64,000 nucleotides of DNA from Planctomycetaceae bacterium (GTDB lineage: Bacteria; Planctomycetota; Planctomycetia; Planctomycetales; Planctomycetaceae): assembly GCA_041398785.1 (NCBI GenBank), contig JAWKUA010000025.1, positions 15,461-79,460 of the forward strand, in the 5' to 3' direction. This document shows positions 28,558 to 35,912 of the stretch, in pieces. The translations under genes and the position numbers were made by a program. The stretch's first letter is position 1. Each line of letters starts with the position of its first letter. Below the pieces are notes generated by a model. It was not told the origin of the DNA and made no database searches. It saw only the letters and a list, made by a program, of their open reading frames with translations.

Positions 28558-28917
28558 CTATTCTGTGGCGATGGCGTCTTCACACAGATCCTGCGGACAG
28601 GCCTGAAACCAGACCCGCACAAGGTCGGGCAGGCTGCCGGCTCCGAGTTTCTTCGAGAGGCGGCTTCTGTGTTTTTCCACTGTCTTCGCGCTGATCCGCA
28701 GCTCATACGCGATCGACTTGTTGGGCAGTCCGGCGACCACCAGCCTCAATACATCGAACTCCCGGGCGGAAAGCTGTTCCAGGCGGCTGATGGCCTGAGT
28801 TTGAACCTTCAGAAGCAGAGGAATACTGATTTCCGGCGGAGGACTCAGCAATGTTGTGTTGCCGGTTTCCCCTGCTTCTGCCGACGCTGTTTCCGTCCAG
28901 TCATTTACCGTGCTCAC
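28558..28917 (-). CDS. Short LuxR-type HTH transcription regulator
   Basis: The 119 residues have a non-conserved N-terminal 40 residues. A LuxR-family helix-turn-helix follows: LEQLSAREFDVLRLVVAGLPNKSIAYELRISAKTVEKHRSRL. There is no receiver, PAS or autoinducer domain, so it resembles stand-alone GerE-like regulators. It lies directly upstream of hcp on the same strand (251 bp), making it a candidate regulator of the T6SS genes; that is an inference from position. Confidence 0.8.
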   Translation of the reverse strand: MSTVNDWTETASAEAGETGNTTLLSPPPEISIPLLLKVQTQAISRLEQLSAREFDVLRLVVAGLPNKSIAYELRISAKTVEKHRSRLSKKLGAGSLPDLVRVWFQACPQDLCEDAIATE

Positions 28918-29113
28918 CTGGCCCTGTCCTTTCTTTGTACTCTGTCATTCCGGAAACCCACACGGGCAGACTTCTGAGTCTGCGTGCTCACCCGGTTAGC
29001 CGTTCGGCGAGTCTAGGGCGGCGCAGGTGTACATGCATGACGGGTTTCCGACATGGCGTTCCGATTCGCCGCGATCAGCGCGAAGGCGGCTTCGGACGAG
29101 GAAACCGGTCAGG

Positions 29114-29755
29114 TCAGTCGTCGTTCGTTCGCCAGCGATGCAATCGCGGAAGCCGGGCGTCCTCCACGTCAAGCCCCGCGACCTGCACGATTCGAGCGGC
29201 GTCCGCGATGGAGTTGATGTTCAGCTTGCGAGCGATATCCGACCGATATCGCTCCACAGTTCGCTGAGCCACGCCAAGTTGGCGAGCCACCGTCTTCTGA
29301 GGTACACCGTGGCCGATCAGGGCCAGAACTTCCAGTTCCCGCCGTGTCAGCGAATCGAGCGGACCAAGGTCCACAAGCTGTGAATCGATCAACTGGTACT
29401 GCCGGTCGTCCGCGACTTCCTCCAGCGACTGCCGCGTGACGGCCAGCACGCGGGGCTTGCGGTCTTCGACGGGCTGCATCGGCCAGATCATGGCTTCCGT
29501 GTGGCGTCCGCCGCGAATATGGCGGATGACGACGGGTTTGCCGGAATCCACCACTGTGCGAATCGCGGGCATTCGTTCGGCGGCGAACTCCGGTCCCTCG
29601 ATTTCTTCGATCGTCATGCCGACCGGATTGAAATTGTCGCCATAGTAAATCTGGCGAGACTGTTCGTTGCAGAACAGAACCAGTCCGTCGACATCAATGA
29701 TCAGAATGCCGACTCCGGGCTGGCTCTTCAGAATCAACCAAAACTCGTCATGCAT
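29114..29755 (-). CDS. PAS-LuxR transcription regulator
   Basis: The 213 residues begin with a PAS-like sensor domain (GVGILIIDVDGLVLFCNEQSRQIYYG, about residues 13-110). A LuxR HTH follows: LDSLTRRELEVLALIGHGVPQKTVARQLGVAQRTVERYRSDIARKL (about 132-180). No phosphoacceptor receiver domain is seen. The gene starts 24 bases after the stop of the toxin-like gene on the same strand, where an immunity gene would normally be expected, so it is probably co-transcribed with it. It could sense a small molecule or redox state and control the secretion genes. Confidence 0.82.
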   Translation of the reverse strand: MHDEFWLILKSQPGVGILIIDVDGLVLFCNEQSRQIYYGDNFNPVGMTIEEIEGPEFAAERMPAIRTVVDSGKPVVIRHIRGGRHTEAMIWPMQPVEDRKPRVLAVTRQSLEEVADDRQYQLIDSQLVDLGPLDSLTRRELEVLALIGHGVPQKTVARQLGVAQRTVERYRSDIARKLNINSIADAARIVQVAGLDVEDARLPRLHRWRTNDD

Positions 29756-29779
29756 GGCGGGCGATTCCGGCCGCGAAAA

Positions 29780-30844
29780 TTACCACGTCTCCACAAGCTG
29801 TCCGACGTTATCGAACTTCATTGTGCCTTTTACCGGCTTTTGAAGGTACTGAGCCAGCTTTTCGGGGGTTGCCGGGATCCGTTCGTGGTGCCAGTGCGAA
29901 AATTCGCCCTTGCCGGCACCCTGCTGCAGTTCGTTGACCATGCGGTTGTGATCGGCCGGCGACATCGTGCGACCGCCTCCCTGAGCGACTCCGGCGCGCG
30001 TCGAAGTGCTGCCAAGCGTGTTGTGCGTGCGGCGGAATCCGGACGCCTGTCGCTGGATATCGCCGGGGCTGACGGGCAGACCGCTTTTTGTTTTTGAAAA
30101 CCGCTGAGTGACTCCGCCGCCGAATTTTCGGTCCACCCGGATCGCTTCGAAGTACTGCTTGCCGCCATCGACAACGCGGCGGATGTAGATGTCGCTGTTT
30201 TCCGTCGTCTTCTTAGCGCTGTGTGTGCCGGACTTGATCTGCACAAAGCCCTTCTTCGCCAGTTCGGCCAGCAGCGAATCTTCGGCGACCGGCCCCGGAC
30301 GTTTTCGAAGCTGCCTTGGATTCTTCAGAGGAGGCAGTTGCATCGCCTGCAGAAAACCGGCCTTCAGGTTGCCGGGCAACGACTGCATGGCTCGCGTGAC
30401 CGGCCCGGAGACACTGGAGGATCCCTTCAGGAAGCGCCCAAGGTCATCGCGAATCTGCCTCAGTCCATCGGGCAATGATCCGACGGGGACATCATCCAGC
30501 AGCGACTTCAGCTTCTTCAGAGCCGGGCGGATTTCATCGGCGAACTTCGCGTCGGACTTCGCCAACTCGATCGCCCGACGGATTGTACGAGAATATTTCG
30601 GTATTTTCCCCAGCTTGGCGAAATCCCCCACGTACGGCAGAATGCTGGCGGCGCTCAGCACCGCACCCCACCAATCACCGCGTCCCACGGAAATCAGCGC
30701 GTTGGAACCGTCGGCGAACGGAGTGGGTTCGAAGATTCCCACGATGTCGAGCACGAACTGGGTGATATCCAGAACCAGTTCGCGCTTTTCGCTGTCGCCG
30801 CTCTGACTGTTTCCGGCGCCCGTGGAAGCGTCTGTTGATGACAT
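29780..30844 (-). CDS. Candidate polymorphic toxin / T6SS effector
   Basis: The 354 residues have no signal peptide. Residues about 25-80 (VLDIVGIFEPTPFADGSN, GRGDWWGAVLSAASILPYVGD) resemble the hydrophobic glycine-rich pre-toxin segment common upstream of toxin domains in T6SS and other polymorphic toxins. A charged middle follows. The C-terminal 120 residues are basic and end with SPADHNRMVNELQQ, FSHWHHERIP and FDNVGQLVETW. The HWHHE cluster could be the active site of an HNH/WHH-type nuclease, but that is a guess from a short motif. The gene lies between the hcp/vgrG genes and a cyclase. No PAAR domain and no obvious immunity gene were found. Confidence 0.5.
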   Translation of the reverse strand: MSSTDASTGAGNSQSGDSEKRELVLDITQFVLDIVGIFEPTPFADGSNALISVGRGDWWGAVLSAASILPYVGDFAKLGKIPKYSRTIRRAIELAKSDAKFADEIRPALKKLKSLLDDVPVGSLPDGLRQIRDDLGRFLKGSSSVSGPVTRAMQSLPGNLKAGFLQAMQLPPLKNPRQLRKRPGPVAEDSLLAELAKKGFVQIKSGTHSAKKTTENSDIYIRRVVDGGKQYFEAIRVDRKFGGGVTQRFSKTKSGLPVSPGDIQRQASGFRRTHNTLGSTSTRAGVAQGGGRTMSPADHNRMVNELQQGAGKGEFSHWHHERIPATPEKLAQYLQKPVKGTMKFDNVGQLVETW

Positions 30845-30979
30845 GCCGTTACTTCCGAAGCCCTGACCAACAAGATTCGTTCACGAAACAGAATGGCGTC
30901 TTCACACCGTTACGTCCGCCATTCTGCAAAACCTATCCCGTGAGTCAGCGGTAATCCGGCAATTTCCCGAAAGCAGTGG

Positions 30980-32743
30980 TCAGCCGCCTCGCTTCTTCAT
31001 CCGCACAATCCCATCCCAGTCCGCCGGAGCCGTGCGGTCGTGCTGAGTAATCAGCATGGCCAGATAATCCTGAGCACGATCATCCGCCGGCATTCCGTGC
31101 AGGTGCCGCCAGGCCGTCGCCCAGTCGCCGTGAATGAAGCAGTCCAGGCCCTTTTCGAATGCGGCCAGGTGCCGCTCAGTCAGTTGGGGAAGCTGGGATT
31201 CCGGCGGCACCAGTTCACTGACAAACAACGACCGGTCCATTCCGTAAGGAAGAACCTGCAGCAGGCGTCGCACACGGCCTTCCGACGGGTCCATGCGTTC
31301 ACGTACCAGTTGCTCCAGGTGTTCGTCGATCAGGATCGGGACGTGCAGTTCCCGCGTCATGCCTTCCAGCCGGCTGGCGAGATTCACGACGGGGCCGAAG
31401 ACCGTGACCTTGACCATGTCGCTGGTCCCGATCTTGCCGGCAACGGCGCGTCCGTGAGCGATTCCGATGCTGGTTTCGAAGTCTGCCAGCGGATGACCGT
31501 GCTCGGCATGTGCCCGCGCAAACTCTTCGCGAATCGCCAGCGCCGCTCGACAGGCGTTCAGAGGGGCTTCGTCCGACGATATCGGCCAGCCCCAGAACCC
31601 CAGAGCCGCGTCTCCCTGAAAGTCGCCGGTGACTCCGCCAAACCTCAAAATCTGGTGCGTCATGACTCCCAGAGCCAGGCTGACACGTTCCAGCAGTCCG
31701 GTCAGGTTGTCGGCCTGCTCTTCGGCCCGATGACTAAATCCTCGCAGGTCGCAAAACAAAACGCTGACGTCACATTCGCGGGGTTCCAGCATCGACGTGT
31801 CCAGATCTCCGCCCAAAGCCTCCAGCACCGGCGGAGAAAAGAACTGCCGCAGTCCCGACTGCTGACGTTCCAGTTGCCGCTGCCGCAGCAATGAACCGAC
31901 GATGTCCGCGATGAATTCCGTGAACTTGATGTCGGCGTGCAGTCGCTGTTCGTTTGTCTGAGCACCTTCCACCGGACTGCGTCCCGTGACATAGAACGCT
32001 CGATCCAGAGTCACGTCCGGGAACGGCGTGCAGTAGGCCCAGTTGAACCCGGCGTGCTGCGTATAGCGGCTGTCTGTGGCGGCCGATTCGTCCCACACGT
32101 GCAGAATCGTTCGCTGCTGATCGATCGCGTTCGTCACCAGCCGCGTGCTTGGCTGAATCGAACCGGCCGCTTCGAATCGCCGCTCCTGATGCAGAACCAC
32201 CGGCTTTCCGGACGATTCCTTCACGGCAACGATCGCAACGCCTTCGGCATTTCGCACGCCGGCCAGCAGCAGATTCGCCAGCCGCACAAACAGGTCGCGT
32301 TCAATCCCCGATTCGCGGATCACTGCCGGCAGGCTGGTCAGAACTTCGATGCGTTTGTCGGCGTCGTCGTAGCGGACTCGCTGCAGTTGCTGCCGGTCAA
32401 TCGACATCTGCTGAATGGCCGGGCTGCCGGGTGAATCGCTTTGAGTCACCTGCTGCAGTTCGAATCGCGATTCTCCGATCACGAATGACTGGCCCGGCCG
32501 CAGCGTGACTTTCTGCACATCGCGACCGTCGACGAACACCGGATTTGACGCCGACTGATGCTGTGTCAGCCGCACACCGTCTTCCGTCGATGCCAGTTGA
32601 ACGTGGTGGCGGGAGATGCGTTCGTCCCAGGTGGCGGCGATTTCGTTGTCGTCGGATCGACCCAGACCATAGGTTTTGCCGTCGGCCAGCAAGAACTGAC
32701 GATCCAACTGCCGACCATGATGAAACGCGAGCAACCGGTGCAT
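30980..32743 (-). CDS. FHA-GAF-class III nucleotidyl cyclase, second copy
   Basis: The start at 32743 (MHRLLAFHHGRQ) leads directly into an FHA domain (YGLGRSDDNEIAA, ERISRHHVQL, then residues to about 105); the frame itself opens at 32776. A GAF-like sensor follows (about 125-290). The cyclase domain starts at SVLFCDLRGFSHRAEE (metal Asp); FQGDAALGFWGWP gives the second Asp, and FGPVVNLASRLEGM holds the Asn/Arg pair. As in the first copy, the adenine-selecting Asp is replaced, here by Pro. It lies upstream of the toxin candidate on the same strand (135 bp gap), suggesting a cyclic-nucleotide input near the T6SS genes. Confidence 0.85.
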   Translation of the reverse strand: MHRLLAFHHGRQLDRQFLLADGKTYGLGRSDDNEIAATWDERISRHHVQLASTEDGVRLTQHQSASNPVFVDGRDVQKVTLRPGQSFVIGESRFELQQVTQSDSPGSPAIQQMSIDRQQLQRVRYDDADKRIEVLTSLPAVIRESGIERDLFVRLANLLLAGVRNAEGVAIVAVKESSGKPVVLHQERRFEAAGSIQPSTRLVTNAIDQQRTILHVWDESAATDSRYTQHAGFNWAYCTPFPDVTLDRAFYVTGRSPVEGAQTNEQRLHADIKFTEFIADIVGSLLRQRQLERQQSGLRQFFSPPVLEALGGDLDTSMLEPRECDVSVLFCDLRGFSHRAEEQADNLTGLLERVSLALGVMTHQILRFGGVTGDFQGDAALGFWGWPISSDEAPLNACRAALAIREEFARAHAEHGHPLADFETSIGIAHGRAVAGKIGTSDMVKVTVFGPVVNLASRLEGMTRELHVPILIDEHLEQLVRERMDPSEGRVRRLLQVLPYGMDRSLFVSELVPPESQLPQLTERHLAAFEKGLDCFIHGDWATAWRHLHGMPADDRAQDYLAMLITQHDRTAPADWDGIVRMKKRGG

Positions 32744-32770
32744 GACGGCAATTCTACGATTCCTCTGCGC

Positions 32771-32808
32771 AAACAAGAAAGGCTGCCGCTCGACTGAGCG
32801 GCAGCCTT
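32771..32808 (-). terminator. Intrinsic terminator of rplX
   Basis: A perfect 13-bp stem (32779-32791 with 32796-32808, AAGGCTGCCGCTC and its complement) closes a four-base loop. On the minus strand it is followed directly by a T-rich run (TTTCTTGTTT). It lies 33 bp after the rplX stop. Confidence 0.85.
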
Positions 32809-32840
32809 GTTAATGTCTGCCGGAAAACGCTCAATTCCCG

Positions 32841-33176
32841 TTACTTCGCAGCGCGGGAAAGCTGCCGGATCGTGGCGCCGCTGCGCTTGGCGTAAAGTTC
32901 CTTAACGCCGTTGTTCGTCGTCCGGACGCCCACGCGAGTCGGCTTGTTGGTCTGTGGGCAGATCAGCATCACGTTCGACGCGTCGATCGCCAGCTCCAGA
33001 TGCAGGCGCCCGCCCTGGGGACTCTTCGGGTGGCCTCGACGAACATGCTTGTAGACGCGATTGACGCCTTCGACGATCAGCTTGCCCTTCGCCCGGTCGA
33101 CGGACAACACGGTGCCCCGCGTTCCCGAATCGTCGCCCGAAATTACCTCGACCGTATCACCCTTGCGGATTTTCAT
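32841..33176 (-). CDS. rplX: 50S ribosomal protein L24
   Basis: The 111 residues start with the L24 KOW signature (MKIRKGDTVEVISGDDSGTR GTVLSVD, with KGKLIVEGVNRVYKHVRR next), then SPQGGRLHLELAIDASNVMLICP and TRVGVR. L24 is an early 23S rRNA-binding assembly initiator. Here the gene stands alone, with its own strong terminator at 32771-32808 and no neighbouring ribosomal genes, whereas most bacteria place rplX between rplN and rplE in the spc operon. The C-terminal tail (YAKRSGATIRQLSRAAK) is slightly longer than usual. Confidence 0.93.
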   Translation of the reverse strand: MKIRKGDTVEVISGDDSGTRGTVLSVDRAKGKLIVEGVNRVYKHVRRGHPKSPQGGRLHLELAIDASNVMLICPQTNKPTRVGVRTTNNGVKELYAKRSGATIRQLSRAAK

Positions 33177-33491
33177 GTCCCTGACTCTTCACCTGAAAAA
33201 CATCGCGACCGGACTCGGTCCGAAAATTTGAAGCGGGGAAGAATGACGGTTTCCCGTGGCAAAATCAAGGCCGTCGTTAATCGCAGCAACGGGAAACGGC
33301 AAGCAGGGCCGCGTCCGGAACGAAAACAGCCCGGACTTCGACAATTCCCCAAGAACCGGCGCGACGTCGCAGCGGCCGTCGTTTCGGGAGGTTTTGGCAG
33401 CACACGCAGCGTCCCGGACATTCGGGAGCTGCAATTGTGATCTTTGCTCGAATTCACGACGATGCCGCATCTCACGTTGGAAGCAAATCTC
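33177..33491. other. Divergent intergenic region upstream of rplX and the aminotransferase
   Basis: About 315 bp without a supportable gene. It must contain the rplX promoter and leader on the minus strand and the aminotransferase promoter on the plus strand. I could not locate a convincing site for ribosomal-protein autoregulation. Confidence 0.4.
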
Positions 33492-34772
33492 ATGGCCACC
33501 GTTCAGCAACCGCTAGTGCTTAGCCGTTCCGCTCAATCCGCGTCGGAGCAGGCGATTAGTTTTCTGATGCAGCAGGCTGTCGAGAACGTGGACTGCATCT
33601 CGCTGGCTGCGGGCCTTGTCGACGAAGCCACGCTGCCCGCCGACCTGGCGCGAAACACGCTGAACGGACTGCTGACGTCCGACGCGGCGGGACGAAAGGT
33701 GCTGCAGTACGGGACGACGCCCGGTCCGGACTTCCTGAGAAAGACATTCCGCAGCTACATCGCACGGCTGGACGAAAACCCCGCCGTCGAAGACGTGCCG
33801 CTGGACCGATTCGTTCTGACCACGGGGTCGCAGCAGTTGCTGGCTCTGACGTCTCGGGCATTGTTCGATCCCGGTGACATCTGCCTTGTGGCGGCTCCAA
33901 CGTATTTCGTTTATCTGGGAGTGCTGGACGGCGTCGGAGCCCGGACCGTGGCGGTCCGCGCGGACGCACAGGGAATGTGCCCGGAAGATCTGGATCGCCA
34001 GCTTCAGCAGATCGACGACGAAGGCCAGCTTCATCGAGTCCGGATGGTGTATGTCGTCAGCTACTACGACAACCCGTCGGGAATCAGCGTCAGCGAAGAC
34101 CGCCGCCCGGAGCTTCTGCGGATCACAAAGAAGTGGTCTCGCGATCATCGCATTCTGCTGCTGGAAGACGCCGCGTATCGTGAACTTCGCTACGACGGGC
34201 CGGTGCTGCCCAGCATCTGGTCATTCGACGACGATCACGACACGGTGATTCTGGCTCAAACGTTTTCGAAAAGTTTCTCGCCGGGAGTACGCGTCGGGCT
34301 GGGCGTCCTGCCGGAAGACCTGGTCAAGCCGGTCTGCGATCTGAAGGGGAATGAGGATTTCGGGTCTCCGCAACTGAACCAGCAATTGATGTCCAGCGTG
34401 CTGCAGTCTCCTGCCTACGATGAGCATCTGAAGCAGGTCACCGGCGGTTATCGCAGAAAACGCGATACGATGCTGAACGCCGCGGACGATTTCTTTTCCG
34501 GAATCGAAGGCGTTTCGTGGGTGCATCCTCACGGAGGTCTGTACGTCTGGATGACGCTGCCGAAACACATTGCCACCGGATTTGACAGCGATCTGTTCCA
34601 GCGCGCGACGACGGTCGACAAAGTCATGTACGTGCCCGGTGAACTCAGCTACCCGCTGTCGGATGACCGGCCGAATCACCAGATGCGTCTGAGTTTCGGT
34701 GTGCAGTCAGAGAAGGGAATCCGCGAAGGCATGAAACGCCTTGCCAGCGCCGTGGCCGCCGTGGATGTCTGA
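33492..34772 (+). CDS. PLP-dependent class I/II aminotransferase
   Basis: The start at 33492 (MATVQQPLVLS) is preferred over the in-frame ATG at 33444 because conserved sequence begins shortly after it; the protein is then 426 residues. Fold-type I marks include LQYGTTPGPDFLRKTF near the N-terminus, LTTGSQQLLAL, YYDNPSGISVS, LLLEDAAYRELRYDG (PLP-binding Asp/Tyr) and the Schiff-base lysine in QTFSKSFSPGVRVG. The layout fits the 2-aminoadipate/multiple-substrate aminotransferase group (LysN-like). The amino donor and acceptor cannot be told from sequence. It is followed after 123 bp by epmA on the same strand. Confidence 0.85.
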   Translation: MATVQQPLVLSRSAQSASEQAISFLMQQAVENVDCISLAAGLVDEATLPADLARNTLNGLLTSDAAGRKVLQYGTTPGPDFLRKTFRSYIARLDENPAVEDVPLDRFVLTTGSQQLLALTSRALFDPGDICLVAAPTYFVYLGVLDGVGARTVAVRADAQGMCPEDLDRQLQQIDDEGQLHRVRMVYVVSYYDNPSGISVSEDRRPELLRITKKWSRDHRILLLEDAAYRELRYDGPVLPSIWSFDDDHDTVILAQTFSKSFSPGVRVGLGVLPEDLVKPVCDLKGNEDFGSPQLNQQLMSSVLQSPAYDEHLKQVTGGYRRKRDTMLNAADDFFSGIEGVSWVHPHGGLYVWMTLPKHIATGFDSDLFQRATTVDKVMYVPGELSYPLSDDRPNHQMRLSFGVQSEKGIREGMKRLASAVAAVDV

Positions 34773-34895
34773 TCGCCGGCCGCTGGCAGCCACGCGCGAT
34801 GCCGAAACCAGGGCCGCGTCCGGCGCCGCTGGTTCGGAAACATTCCGGAACGCCGCGTTTACGGTGCGGTGAAACAATTCACGCTGATGCCACTG

Positions 34896-35888
34896 ATGAA
34901 CGACGATTGGCGACCCCTGTGTTCCGTCGAAACGCTGCGAATCCGAGCGGCCATGCTGCGCGGAATGCGTCAGTTTTTTCACGACGGAGGATACCTGGAA
35001 GTCGAGACTCCCCTGCTTTCCGCGGACATCGTCGTTGACGCCCACCTGGAACCGTTTGAGATTCAAGCCGCTCCGGCGCGGCTGTTTCTGCAGACGTCAC
35101 CGGAAGCGGGAATGAAGCGTTTGCTGGCGGCCGGCTGCGGGTCGATCTTTCAGATTACCAGGTCGTTTCGCCGCGATGAGTTCGGTCCGCGTCACAATCC
35201 GGAATTCACCATCGTCGAATGGTACGGAATCGGCACGTCCGCGAGCGACCAGATGCAGTTCACCGCCGACCTGATCCAGGCCGCCATCGACGAGGCCGCG
35301 CTGGATTCAGATGCCGCGGCGCGCCTGACGAAGCCGTTTTCCGTACGGACGTATGAAGACGCGTTTCGCCACGTGGTGCCTGGTTCCGTGCTGGACGCTT
35401 CCGTCGAAGACCTGCGGCAGCGCATCGCGGTTGCGGGGCTGCTTCCGAACGTTTCCTGCCTTCCGGACGACAGGGACGACCTGCTGAATCTGTTACTGGC
35501 GGAATACGTGGAACCGAAACTCGGAAGCGACAGTCCGCTGTTCCTGACCGACTACCCGGCGTCTCAGGCAGCGCTGGCGGAATTGTCCGACACCGATCAT
35601 CGCGTGGCGAAACGCTTTGAGCTGTACGTTGGCGGCATCGAACTGTGCAACGGGTATCAGGAACTGACCGACGTTGCCGAACTGCGAAAGCGGGACGAAA
35701 CGCAGAACGCGAGTCGAACCTGTCACGGAGTTTCTCCACTGCCGGGAGCGGCTCGCCTGATGAACGCCATGCGATACGGGCTGCCGAACTGCTCGGGAGT
35801 CGCACTGGGCTTCGATCGTCTGGTGATGGCGGCAACCGGCGCGGCATCGATCCGGGATGTCATCCCGTTTCCGATCGACGTGGCGTGA
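34896..35888 (+). CDS. epmA: EF-P--(R)-beta-lysine ligase EpmA (LysRS-like)
   Basis: The protein is a paralogue of the class II lysyl-tRNA synthetase catalytic core without an anticodon-binding domain; EpmA attaches (R)-beta-lysine to elongation factor P. About 330 residues show motif 1 (FFHDGGYLEVETPLLS), motif 2 (FQITRSFRRDEFGPRHNPEFTIVEWY) and motif 3 (GVALGFDRLVMAATG). The start at 34896 (MNDDWRPL) fits the usual N-terminus; a GTG at 34869 and an ATG at 34887 are in frame. Neither efp nor the aminomutase epmB is in the window. A truncated LysRS of another function is the alternative. Confidence 0.85.
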   Translation: MNDDWRPLCSVETLRIRAAMLRGMRQFFHDGGYLEVETPLLSADIVVDAHLEPFEIQAAPARLFLQTSPEAGMKRLLAAGCGSIFQITRSFRRDEFGPRHNPEFTIVEWYGIGTSASDQMQFTADLIQAAIDEAALDSDAAARLTKPFSVRTYEDAFRHVVPGSVLDASVEDLRQRIAVAGLLPNVSCLPDDRDDLLNLLLAEYVEPKLGSDSPLFLTDYPASQAALAELSDTDHRVAKRFELYVGGIELCNGYQELTDVAELRKRDETQNASRTCHGVSPLPGAARLMNAMRYGLPNCSGVALGFDRLVMAATGAASIRDVIPFPIDVA

Positions 35889-35912
35889 GTCGTCCTGCCG
35901 GTTCGGCGCCGA

